Shown here one piece after another: positions 1 through 4,937 of a stretch of 8,758 bases of DNA. Both the position numbers and the translations under genes were made by a program. This DNA is from Hadesarchaea archaeon (GTDB lineage Archaea > Hadarchaeota > Hadarchaeia > Hadarchaeales > Hadarchaeaceae): positions 1 through 8,758 of the forward strand of contig JAUWXD010000005.1 of NCBI GenBank assembly GCA_030616505.1, in the 5' to 3' direction. Each line of letters opens with the position of its first letter. Within the stretch, counting starts at the first letter, position 1. The notes under the pieces are model-generated. The model ran no database searches. It worked only from the letters and a program-made list of their open reading frames with translations, and was not told the origin of the DNA.

Positions 1-24
1 CCCCAGCGGGTCAAGCGGGTGAGG

Positions 25-37
25 GCGATATAAACGC
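25..37 (+). promoter_or_regulatory. Possible TATA box upstream of the TrkA-N/DHH gene
   Basis: The stretch GCGATATAAACG fits an archaeal TATA element. It lies about 75 nt before the chosen start, which would leave a leader of about 50 nt. The bipartite element at 77-100 is a competing promoter candidate closer to the gene. Confidence 0.3.
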
Positions 38-76
38 GAAAATAGCCCCATTTCAATCTTTTGGGAGTTCCGGATG

Positions 77-100
77 AAAAATTTGAGATATAGGTGGGGG
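77..100 (+). promoter_or_regulatory. Bipartite gene-start element, copy 1
   Basis: AAAAAT at 77-82 is followed after 7 nt by ATAGGTGGGGG at 90-100, and the ATG is at 107. This copy shows that the element is not confined to the small-gene region to the right. Its position argues for translation from 107 rather than from the upstream in-frame ATG at 74, which would place the whole element inside the coding sequence. Confidence 0.6.
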
Positions 101-106
101 ATAGAT

Positions 107-1162
107 ATGGTGGAAACCAGCAAATTGTACCTCGTGCTTGGCTGCGGGGATGTCGGCTTTGCAGTGGCGAGCAGGCTCACCAAACGAGGGGCAGAGGTGG
201 CGGTCGTCGACAGGGATGCGTCCAAGGTCGAGCAGCTCAAAGAGCTAGGCTACCAAGCGTTTCTCGGCGACTTCAGTTCGCCGGATGTGCTGAGGAAAGC
301 AGGGATAGAGCGCGCGGAGGCCGTGTTGATAACGGCACGGGATTTCTCGATGACTAAGCAAGCCCTGAAAGCAATCAAGAAACTGGAAATTGACCTTGGG
401 ATAAAGCCAGTCGTGATAGCGCGGGTCTCCGATGAGGTCGAGGTTCCTGAGGCTAAGCGGCTGGGGGCGAGCGACGCCCTGCCATCTATGCAAATCCTTG
501 CTAACTCCCTGTTAAAGGTGGTTTACGATGTAAAAGCGATGACGAAGGAAAAGCAGCTTAGGACGCTACTCGGAGAGCTAGGCGTGGGCAGGATGGCGAT
601 CATGCTCCGGAACGACCCCAGCCCCGACGGCGTAGCGAGCGGGGTTGCGATGAAGCGGTACGCCAGGGCATTTGGCGTCGATACGGATGTCATCTACGCG
701 GGCCCCGTGAGCCGACAGCTTGGGCGAGCCATGGTGCGCCTCCTTGAGCTTGAGCTCCTGCCCGCCGAGAAGGTGAAGTTCGAGGACTACGCGGGCTTCG
801 CGCTCGTCGGCGTCGCGACCCATGCCAACTGCGCTTTGCCCAGGGACATCCTGCCGACCATCGTCATCGACAACCACCCGGTGCCTCTCGGGGAGGTGCG
901 GGCGAGGTTCTGCGACATCAGGCAGGTGGGGGCAACCTCGACGCTGCTGACCAACTACCTCAGGCACGCGGCGGTCGAGTTCGATGGGGCAACCGCCACG
1001 GCCTTGGCCATCGGCATCCTATCGAACACGCGGAGTTTCACCAAGGGGGCGACGTTGGCGGATATGGAGGCGCTCGAGCACCTCTTGCCCCGGGCAAACG
1101 CGGACCTGCTCCAGAGGCTCTATTCCCGTCAAAACACCGAGAAGGAAACGGGCGCTCCCTAA
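107..1162 (+). CDS. TrkA-N / DHH phosphoesterase-like protein, probably inactive and C-terminally short
   Basis: 351 aa from ATG 107, chosen because the recurring gene-start element sits just before it; an in-frame ATG at 74 is less likely. Residues 7-140 are a Rossmann TrkA-N domain with the nucleotide-binding glycines GCGDVG at 12-17 and VVDRD at 33-37. Residues 162-290 resemble a DHH phosphoesterase domain: NDPSPDGVAS at 169-178, IDNHP at 254-258, GATST at 275-279. Archaeal proteins joining these domains normally carry the metal-binding patterns HxNPDPD and DHH; here the first His is Arg168, the first Asp of DPD is Ser172, and DHH reads DNH. The chain ends soon after the DHH region, with no clear DHHA1 domain. 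It probably senses NAD(H) or a nucleotide in the cytoplasm without strong hydrolase activity; that role is inferred. Stop is TAA. Confidence 0.85.
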   Translation: MVETSKLYLVLGCGDVGFAVASRLTKRGAEVAVVDRDASKVEQLKELGYQAFLGDFSSPDVLRKAGIERAEAVLITARDFSMTKQALKAIKKLEIDLGIKPVVIARVSDEVEVPEAKRLGASDALPSMQILANSLLKVVYDVKAMTKEKQLRTLLGELGVGRMAIMLRNDPSPDGVASGVAMKRYARAFGVDTDVIYAGPVSRQLGRAMVRLLELELLPAEKVKFEDYAGFALVGVATHANCALPRDILPTIVIDNHPVPLGEVRARFCDIRQVGATSTLLTNYLRHAAVEFDGATATALAIGILSNTRSFTKGATLADMEALEHLLPRANADLLQRLYSRQNTEKETGAP

Positions 1163-1165
1163 ATC
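1145..1165 (+). repeat. Short direct repeat, copy A
   Basis: This segment at the 3' end of the TrkA-N/DHH gene contains GCGCTCCCTAAATC, which recurs exactly at 2123-2136. Matching extends leftwards through GGAAAC with one indel. The exact part is 14 nt, so chance is unlikely but not excluded. Confidence 0.4.
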
Positions 1166-1445
1166 ATTGCAGATTTCGCGCTGGATAGGCTTGAGAATGC
1201 AAAGACTTGAAGTGGAAAAAAAGTTCTTCGTCCCAAAAAGTGTTGGTAAAAATTATCCCCGCTAAAAAGCTCCAAAACCGAACGGAGCTCAAAATCCTGA
1301 GAGGCTCTGAGAAGCAATCTCTAATAGTGTTGTGAATTGGGCTGGATACTTTGTGCAAATAGTGAGTTTTAGAGCACTTTTTTAAGCCTTATTTCTCTTC
1401 CAGTCTACGCTTCCTAGCTTTCGGACTTTGGCGGGGGTGAAATAG
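1163..1445. other. A/T-rich intergenic stretch without a convincing gene
   Basis: I see no supportable coding sequence here; the 64-codon minus-strand frame lacks a ribosome binding site or recognisable features. The stretch holds a small inverted repeat (1268-1289) and a T-rich tract at 1378-1394 that could be a terminator for the upstream gene or A/T-rich promoter sequence for the small ORF at 1446. Base composition is clearly more A/T-rich than the gene to the left. Confidence 0.5.
1268..1289. repeat. Inverted repeat, 6-bp arms with 10-nt loop
   Basis: AGCTCC at 1268-1273 and GGAGCT at 1284-1289 are perfect complements separated by 10 nt. It could form a small hairpin about 100 nt after the TrkA-N/DHH stop. 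No T-tract follows directly, so I do not call it a terminator. Confidence 0.35.
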
Positions 1446-1580
1446 ATGGAAACCGTGAGAAAAATCAAGTTTTTGAAAGGCAAAGTAATTGTAGTTGAGA
1501 AAAAGATAAAAAAATCATCAAAACCAAAAGAGGACATCGTGAGTCAATACAAGGAGATATTAAAAGGGAGGAGAGAATGA
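1446..1580 (+). CDS. Small basic hypothetical protein (44 aa)
   Basis: An ATG preceded by a purine-rich GCGGGGGTGA tract opens a 44-codon frame rich in Lys and Glu (starting METVRKIKFLKG, ending LKGRRE). The stop TGA overlaps the ATG at 1577, a layout typical of translational coupling. No family is recognised. Size and low complexity leave real doubt, but start site, strong ribosome binding tract and coupling to the next frame support it modestly. Confidence 0.4.
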   Translation: METVRKIKFLKGKVIVVEKKIKKSSKPKEDIVSQYKEILKGRRE

Positions 1581-1703
1581 TGTTGAATATCCGACAGAAG
1601 TGTCCCGACTACTGTAATAGAGCAGTGGATACTCGATGCCGTGAATTACGTGCAACAGCATCCCGAAGTGATTGGCAAGATAGCGGCGATATTTTTCAAG
1701 TGA
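1577..1703 (+). pseudogene. Possible frameshifted small gene
   Basis: GGGAGGAGAGA precedes ATGATG at 1577, so translation should start here, overlapping the upstream stop. The frame from 1577 runs to 1711 but yields an unnatural Cys/Arg-rich peptide. A different frame from 1587 to 1703 reads like real protein (38 residues, with EQWILDAVNYVQQHPEVIGK and an apolar C-terminus ending AAIFFK) but has no start codon of its own. A single-base indel near 1585-1590 would join a good start to the good reading frame. The simplest reading is a small gene broken by a frameshift, or a sequencing error; programmed frameshifting is less likely. No family recognised. Confidence 0.3.
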
Positions 1704-1788
1704 AGGAGTGAGAAAAAGGGAGAATTGTAACGAAGGGCATGTGGAAAATGCTGGAAATCTGAAGATCATAGCTTGCCTAGGGGGAACG

Positions 1789-1950
1789 ATGGTCATAGTT
1801 GTTGGCATACTCGTGGCCGGGCTCCTCGTTGTGGGTGCGTTGGGCTATGCGGTTCATCGGCACAGGGAGCGAGCGTGGGCTAGGATACGCGAGGAGCAGA
1901 TGAGGAGGTTAAAAAAGGCTGAAGAGGGAGTTCGAAGGGGTAGTACATAA
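1789..1950 (+). CDS. Small single-pass membrane protein (53 aa)
   Basis: The ATG at 1789 has GGGGGA placed 3 nt upstream, better than the GTG at 1708 that would extend the protein to 80 aa. Residues 2-23 form one uninterrupted apolar stretch (VIVVGILVAGLLVVGALGYA), a single membrane helix. It is followed by a strongly basic, probably helical tail of about 30 residues (HRHRERAWARIREEQMRRLKK). By the positive-inside rule the tail is cytoplasmic. Function unknown. It sits in a run of tiny ORFs (1446-2146). The alternative GTG start at 1708 overlaps the stop at 1709-1711 and would add 27 mostly polar residues. Confidence 0.5.
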   Translation: MVIVVGILVAGLLVVGALGYAVHRHRERAWARIREEQMRRLKKAEEGVRRGST

Positions 1951-1970
1951 ATCTGGAAAGGCGAAAACCC

Positions 1971-2105
1971 ATGTCGGAGAAGGGCACGAGAGATATTAAA
2001 AAACTCTCCCCGAAAGAGCTTGGCGAACAGCTCGTAAAGCTCGGTATTAAGGCTGCTGAGAAAGAACGAAAGCCATGTCCGAGAAGGAACGAAAGAGGCT
2101 GCTGA
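1971..2105 (+). CDS. Small Lys/Glu-rich hypothetical protein (44 aa)
   Basis: The frame opens with ATG after a weak GGAAAGG tract and encodes a charged, probably helical peptide (start MSEKGTRDIKKLSPKELGEQ). It ends in an Arg/Cys-rich tail (PCPRRNERGC) that looks like out-of-frame translation. A second MSEK start in another frame lies at 2075, so the true gene may be duplicated or frameshifted. No family recognised; low confidence. Confidence 0.25.
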   Translation: MSEKGTRDIKKLSPKELGEQLVKLGIKAAEKERKPCPRRNERGC

Positions 2106-2146
2106 AGCTACTCATGGAAACAGCGCTCCCTAAATCTCGTCAATAA
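2075..2146 (+). CDS. Very short ORF (23 aa), possibly a frameshifted tail
   Basis: The ATG TCC GAG AAG start nearly repeats the start at 1971 and lies within it in another frame. It encodes a helical basic peptide (MSEKERKRLLKLLMETALPK) and ends in TAA. It may be the displaced C-terminal part of the gene at 1971, which would then be decayed. The GCGCTCCCTAAATC direct repeat lies inside it. Confidence 0.2.
   Translation: MSEKERKRLLKLLMETALPKSRQ
2115..2136 (+). repeat. Short direct repeat, copy B
   Basis: It shares GCGCTCCCTAAATC exactly, and GGAAAC just upstream with one indel, with the end of the TrkA-N/DHH gene (copy A near 1145-1165). The copies are about 970 nt apart in direct orientation and bracket the run of small decayed ORFs. 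Confidence 0.4.
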
Positions 2147-2173
2147 AAGACATAAATGCACTAACAAAAATAC

Positions 2174-2196
2174 TAGATATTAGATATTGAATAAAC
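2174..2196 (+). promoter_or_regulatory. A/T-rich promoter region of the surface-protein gene
   Basis: A tandem TAGATAT TAGATAT (2174-2187) runs into TGAATAAAC. It lies 30-50 nt before the GTG at 2226, suitable for a TATA element with a short leader containing the ribosome binding site TTGGAGG at 2213-2219. The bipartite gene-start element used elsewhere in the window is absent here. Confidence 0.35.
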
Positions 2197-2225
2197 TTGA
2201 GGAAATTATTTATTGGAGGCAGTAG

Positions 2226-2275
2226 GTGAAAACAAAAGGGATGGGAACTTCAGCTGTTGTAGTGATAATCGTTAT
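2226..2275 (+). repeat. Inverted repeat, left arm (signal/anchor coding DNA)
   Basis: By hand alignment, 45 of 50 bases match the reverse complement of 4105-4154. Exact runs include GTGAAAACAAAAGG and GATAATCGTTAT. Both arms encode the start of a membrane-anchored protein (KTKGxGTS). Such similarity including third codon positions suggests fairly recent duplication or gene conversion. Confidence 0.75.
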
Positions 2276-2507
2276 CATTGCCGTTGCTGGATTCGGCGGT
2301 TATCTTGTGTTAAAGGGTGGAGAAACAAAAGCTGAGTTCGAAGTTACTTCATTTACTCTTTCATCAACCGAAGCTTCAGTTGGGGAATCCACGACAGGCA
2401 CCATAAAAGTTAAAAACGTGGGGGATGTTGAAGGAACCTACAATCTTGTTGTAAAGCTGAACGGTGTAGAAACATACACTCAGGAAGTAACATTACAACC
2501 TGGTTAG
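2226..2507 (+). CDS. Surface repeat protein, N-terminal part up to in-frame TAG
   Basis: GTG start, 6 nt after GGAGG (2215-2219); 93 residues to a TAG at 2505. Residues 1-6 (MKTKGM) are basic, followed by a long apolar segment to about residue 30 (GTSAVVVIIVIIAVAGFGGY). This resembles an archaeal membrane anchor or class III (pilin-type) signal in which cleavage would follow the Lys-Gly region. From residue 36 comes the first of four 91-residue beta-sandwich repeats of the CARDB/APHP kind (FEVTSFTLSSTEASVGES, then VKNVGDVEGTYNLVVKLNG). The TAG falls inside this repeat, and the same frame continues downstream with the rest of the repeat. The intact gene would therefore run 2226-3950 (574 codons including the TAG). 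The product would be exported and cell-surface bound; the domain call is from pattern recognition. Confidence 0.75.
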   Translation: MKTKGMGTSAVVVIIVIIAVAGFGGYLVLKGGETKAEFEVTSFTLSSTEASVGESTTGTIKVKNVGDVEGTYNLVVKLNGVETYTQEVTLQPG

Positions 2508-2603
2508 GAAAGAGAGATTCCAATTTCAATAATTTGGAATGAAACAGGTGCCCATACACTCGAAGCTGGTGGTTTGTCTAGAACTGTTACAGTTAGAACG
2601 CCC
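2331..2603 (+). repeat. Surface-protein repeat 1 (91 aa), contains the TAG
   Basis: Starts AEFEVTSF and ends SRTVTVRTP. It aligns with repeats 2-4 over its full length without gaps if the TAG counts as one residue: the landmark EVTLxxG-x-x-x-x-(V/I)xxS is preserved on both sides of the TAG. Confidence 0.75.
2505..2507 (+). other. In-frame TAG inside the surface-protein gene
   Basis: The reading frame continues with no shift for 481 codons. At the same alignment position repeats 2-4 have Ala, Glu and Ala (AGG-A-TET, AGG-E-NRR, AAG-A-TET), so one base change from GAG would give TAG. Readthrough or TAG recoding is possible, but most confident genes in this window use TAG as their final stop, which speaks against general reassignment. 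Confidence 0.7.
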
Positions 2604-3950
2604 GCTCAATTTGAAGTCTCGAATCTTGTGTTTAACCCAAGTGAGGTCGAAGTAGGGCAAACAGTCGGAATTTCAGTTACAGTTACAAACACTGGAGATT
2701 TACAAGGCATGTATACTGTTACATTGAAAATCAACGGTGAGGTAGAGGCGACCGAAGAGGTTACACTTGCTGGTGGAGCTACAGAAACCGTATCATTTAC
2801 CGTTACAGAAAACACCGCAGGAACCTATACAATCGGGGTTAATGGTTTACAACGTGCACTCAGTGTATTAGAACCAGCAACTTTTAAGCTTACTAATCTC
2901 ACTATCAGCCCTTCTCAAGTTGAGCTAGGTGAATCTGTTGAGATCTCAGTTGATGTTAAAAATGAAGGAGATGTGAGCGGTACCTATACTGTGACCCTTA
3001 GGATAGACGGTGCAACAGAGTCTACTCAAGGCGTTACACTTGCGGGTGGTGAAAATAGAAGGGTATCATTTACTGTGACCAAGAATGAAGCAAAGAGCTA
3101 TAGTGTGACGGTTGATGGCTTAACTGGGACTTTTTCGGTAAGGGTTCCATCGCCAGAATTCGAAGTTACAAATCTCACGATTACTCCTGCAGAAGTTGAA
3201 GTAGGTAACCCTGTTACGGTCTCATGCAATGTCAGAAATAAAGGAGATGCTGGAGGAACTTATACATTGACTCTAAAGATAAACGGCATAACGGAAGCCA
3301 CTAGAGATGTTACACTTGCTGCTGGTGCAACAGAGACAGTTTCATTCACGATAATAGAGAATACAGTACAAACATACAACGTAGAAGTTGATGGACTAAC
3401 TGGCGCATTTACTGTAACACCCCCTGTAACGCTTTACCCGATAGCTGATGCCTATGTTAACTGTAACAAACCTCAATATGAGGATACGAAGGATGTGAAT
3501 TACGGTGGCAGCTGGCACTTGAATATAATCTACGATTTTGGATACACCGAAAGAGCTAATTCATATCTTATGTTTGACTTATCTACAATACCATCAACAG
3601 CCCAGATAACAGAAGCTAAACTCGAATTATATGCTTGGTCCACCCAACTATCTGAAGCTACGGAGCATGTTGGTGTGCATTACTGCCCAAATACTAGCTG
3701 GAGTGAGGTTGGGATTACTTGGAACAACGCCCCATCCTTTTCAACGACACCCACAGACGTTATCTCAGTCGCATTTGAGGATACATGGTATTCGTGGGAT
3801 ATAACTAGCGATGTACAAAGTGCCCTATCAACGGGAAAATTGACTGTTGTTTTGAAAATTGAAGATACTGGGACGGCAGGTTACATTTCTCGTTTTTATT
3901 CAAAAGATGATTATGGAGACAGTCCGAGGCTCGTAATCGATTTTTCGTAG
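2574..3950 (+). CDS. Surface repeat protein, main part: CARDB-like repeats + C-terminal DNRLRE-type domain
   Basis: This is in the same frame as the part from 2226 and is joined to it by open codons from 2508. The TTG at 2574 is only the first possible internal start and has no ribosome binding site, so I treat this as the body of the interrupted gene. It holds three full repeats of 91 residues (2604, 2877, 3150) with the pattern F-x-V-x-N-L, xVGxxVxxxVxVxNxGDxxGxYTxTLxING, VTLAxGxxxxVSFT, xVDGLTGxFxV, typical of CARDB/APHP-like immunoglobulin-fold repeats in archaeal surface proteins. The C-terminal ~175 residues (from 3426) match the DNRLRE/disaggregatase-related type: IADAYVN, SYLMFDLSTIP, AKLELYAW, SWSEVGITWNNAP, YSWDITSDVQ, FYSKDDYGDSPRLVID. 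That domain family is associated with extracellular polysaccharide binding or cell-wall functions. A C-terminal anchor is absent, so attachment would be through the N-terminal segment. Stop is TAG. Confidence 0.8.
   Translation: MSRTVTVRTPAQFEVSNLVFNPSEVEVGQTVGISVTVTNTGDLQGMYTVTLKINGEVEATEEVTLAGGATETVSFTVTENTAGTYTIGVNGLQRALSVLEPATFKLTNLTISPSQVELGESVEISVDVKNEGDVSGTYTVTLRIDGATESTQGVTLAGGENRRVSFTVTKNEAKSYSVTVDGLTGTFSVRVPSPEFEVTNLTITPAEVEVGNPVTVSCNVRNKGDAGGTYTLTLKINGITEATRDVTLAAGATETVSFTIIENTVQTYNVEVDGLTGAFTVTPPVTLYPIADAYVNCNKPQYEDTKDVNYGGSWHLNIIYDFGYTERANSYLMFDLSTIPSTAQITEAKLELYAWSTQLSEATEHVGVHYCPNTSWSEVGITWNNAPSFSTTPTDVISVAFEDTWYSWDITSDVQSALSTGKLTVVLKIEDTGTAGYISRFYSKDDYGDSPRLVIDFS
2604..2876 (+). 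repeat. Surface-protein repeat 2 (91 aa)
   Basis: Starts AQFEVSNLVF and ends ALSVLEP; exactly 273 nt, the same period as repeats 1 and 3. Landmarks GDLQGMYTVTLKINGE and EEVTLAGGATETVSFTV. Confidence 0.8.
2877..3149 (+). repeat. Surface-protein repeat 3 (91 aa)
   Basis: Starts ATFKLTNLTI and ends GTFSVRVP. Landmarks GDVSGTYTVTLRIDG and VTLAGGENRRVSFTV. The Glu in AGGE lies at the position of the TAG in repeat 1. Confidence 0.8.
3150..3419 (+). repeat. Surface-protein repeat 4 (90 aa)
   Basis: Starts SPEFEVTNLT and ends GAFTV just before the C-terminal domain. Landmarks GDAGGTYTLTLKINGI and VTLAAGATETVSFTI. The only Cys residue in the repeats (VSCNV) is here. Confidence 0.8.
3426..3947 (+). 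other. DNRLRE / disaggregatase-related domain of the surface protein
   Basis: About 174 residues from TLYPIADAYVN to PRLVIDFS. The order ADAYV, YLMFDLS, AKLELY, WxxxGITWNNAP, W-DIT, FYSKD is the signature of this beta-sandwich family, found in secreted bacterial and archaeal proteins and in Methanosarcina disaggregatase. Recognised by eye, not by a profile search. Confidence 0.7.
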
Positions 3951-3968
3951 ACACCATCGCCTTTAAGA

Positions 3969-4154
3969 CTACCGTGTTAATAGAAGTTGACAGTAATATA
4001 CTTGGATTGATAAATCATTTATTCGTATCACCTCCCAAATTTTTCCACTAGGTATCTCATCTCTTTTCACAAGGTAAATTCCGATTCCGGCAATGGCAAT
4101 AACAATAACGATTATCGCTGCAACAACTGAAGTTCCAATTCCTTTTGTTTTCAC
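3969..4154 (-). CDS. Short membrane-anchored protein, paralogous N-terminus to the surface protein (61 aa)
   Basis: On the minus strand GTG (4154) lies 10 nt after AGGAGG, and the frame begins MKTKGIGTSVVAAII-, matching the start of the surface protein almost residue by residue and using the same GTG codon. An ATG three codons upstream is only 1 nt from the ribosome binding site and is less likely. After the apolar segment (to about residue 30, GIGIYLV) only about 30 residues follow (KRDEIPSGKIWEV- to CQLLLTR) with no repeats. It could be a remnant of a larger surface protein whose body was lost, or a real small membrane protein. It converges on the surface-protein gene with only 18 nt between stops. 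Confidence 0.5.
   Translation of the reverse strand: MKTKGIGTSVVAAIIVIVIAIAGIGIYLVKRDEIPSGKIWEVIRINDLSIQVYYCQLLLTR
4105..4154 (-). repeat. Inverted repeat, right arm (signal/anchor coding DNA)
   Basis: Reverse complement matches 2226-2275 at 45 of 50 positions. Together the arms enclose the whole surface-protein body and the 3' part of the minus-strand gene, about 1.9 kb. Confidence 0.75.
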
Positions 4155-4190
4155 TATCCTCATTCCTCCTCTTCCAACAGTTCTAGATAC

Positions 4191-4206
4191 AAATTTATGT
4201 ATTTAA
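4191..4206 (-). promoter_or_regulatory. Possible TATA box for the minus-strand gene
   Basis: Reading the minus strand, TTAAATACATAAATTT lies 37-52 nt before the GTG at 4154. A start site about 25 nt downstream would give a short leader carrying AGGAGG. The same A/T-rich stretch separates this gene from the divergent unit starting at 4258. Confidence 0.35.
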
Positions 4207-4228
4207 CTTTAGTTGAGGAGGCAATCAG

Positions 4229-4253
4229 AAAAATCAGAGCATAGGTTGGGGAG
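4229..4253 (+). promoter_or_regulatory. Bipartite gene-start element, copy 2
   Basis: AAAAATC at 4229-4235, then ATAGGTTGGGGAG at 4241-4253, ATG at 4258. No gene ends here on the plus strand, so the ATAGG is not conserved as a stop codon in this copy. Confidence 0.65.
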
Positions 4254-4257
4254 CACG

Positions 4258-4716
4258 ATGGTAAAAACCATACGCGGCAAGGTTAGCTTCCACGATCTCA
4301 AGCGCCTCGTACTCGAACACGCCGTGCTTGAGGCCGCTGGCGTGCGCGTGGACGGGACCGAGCTGGACTACTGCAACGTGGAGAGCGACAACTTCGCCTT
4401 CCGAATGGTGGGCTTGGAGCGGATGTTCATAGAACTGCGCGAGATGAAGGAGAGCGAGAGCTGGTACAGTAGCGGGGACAAGAGCCTCAAACCACGCACC
4501 GTAGCCTTTGCCTACATATCCCCGCACCTCTACCGCGGCGAGTGCCAGCTACGCATCGAGATACCAGGCGGAGAGGTCGAGCCGGTGAAGCAGTTCATCG
4601 AGGAACTCGTGGGGAGGCCCTGCGTGGTCGTACCGATGACGAAGAAGGAGAAGCTCGCCAACCAGCCACCGCTCGAGGAGCAACTCCAGAAGTCGCTCGA
4701 TGCGTTGGGTGAGTAG
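4258..4716 (+). CDS. Unknown protein first in the ligase/Ku region (152 aa)
   Basis: ATG 4258 is set by the recurring gene-start element; a longer frame opens at TTG 4213 but would run through that element. The protein is soluble, mixed alpha/beta by eye, with no signal or membrane segment: a helical start (FHDLKRLVLEHAVLEAAG), a central region with strands (DNFAFRMVGL, TVAFAYISPHLYRG, CQLRIEIPGG), a helix (EPVKQFIEELVG) and a Glu/Gln-rich helical tail. It has three scattered cysteines and no zinc pattern. I do not recognise the family and see no polymerase, primase or phosphoesterase motif. It heads a two-gene unit (next start 2 nt after its stop) just upstream of the DNA ligase, so a role with the NHEJ proteins is possible but only inferred from position. 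Confidence 0.75.
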   Translation: MVKTIRGKVSFHDLKRLVLEHAVLEAAGVRVDGTELDYCNVESDNFAFRMVGLERMFIELREMKESESWYSSGDKSLKPRTVAFAYISPHLYRGECQLRIEIPGGEVEPVKQFIEELVGRPCVVVPMTKKEKLANQPPLEEQLQKSLDALGE

Positions 4717-4718
4717 AT

Positions 4719-4925
4719 ATGCTTAAACAATCGTCGTTGCAGGAGTTCGGCGTTAGCTTCGACCCTTGGGGAGCGTTCCAAGAAAAGTTCTTCAGGGCAC
4801 ACCCAGACGGAGGGTGGATACCAGTTGGGAGGTTCCCCTCGTTTTGCTTCTTGGCCCCGACCCGCGAGAAGTCGGAGGAGTTCGTCAGGGAACTTTACAG
4901 GCGACTTGGAAAAACTCCACCATAG
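4719..4925 (+). CDS. Unknown small protein upstream of the DNA ligase (68 aa)
   Basis: ATG 4719 follows the upstream stop by 2 nt, so translation is probably coupled; the weak tract GGGTGAG overlaps the upstream stop. The product is aromatic-rich in the middle (FDPWGAFQEKFFRAHPDGGWIPVGRFPSFCFLAP) and ends with an amphipathic helix (SEEFVRELYRRLG). No family recognised. Its TAG stop lies in the ATAGG of the element that precedes the ligase gene. Confidence 0.65.
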   Translation: MLKQSSLQEFGVSFDPWGAFQEKFFRAHPDGGWIPVGRFPSFCFLAPTREKSEEFVRELYRRLGKTPP

Positions 4926-4932
4926 GTTGGGA
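4910..4932 (+). promoter_or_regulatory. Bipartite gene-start element, copy 3 (before ligase)
   Basis: AAAAACTCC at 4910-4918, then ATAGGTTGGGAG at 4922-4933, ATG at 4938. The TAG within it (4923-4925) is the stop of the 68-aa gene. Confidence 0.65.
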
Positions 4933-4937
4933 GAGCT

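Noticed and set aside
578..967. 129-codon minus-strand frame inside the TrkA-N/DHH gene
   Set aside because: It is antisense to a gene with clear domain motifs, and its His/Arg/Pro-rich product is typical of a shadow frame in G/C-rich coding DNA.
2226..3950. Pyrrolysine coding as the main explanation of the in-frame TAG
   Set aside because: At least nine confident genes here end in TAG, often within a conserved element; a general recoding of TAG is therefore unlikely, though not excluded.
4234..4802. Minus-strand frames opposite the unknown genes before the ligase
   Set aside because: No ribosome binding site or family; the plus-strand frames have start elements and coupled stops.
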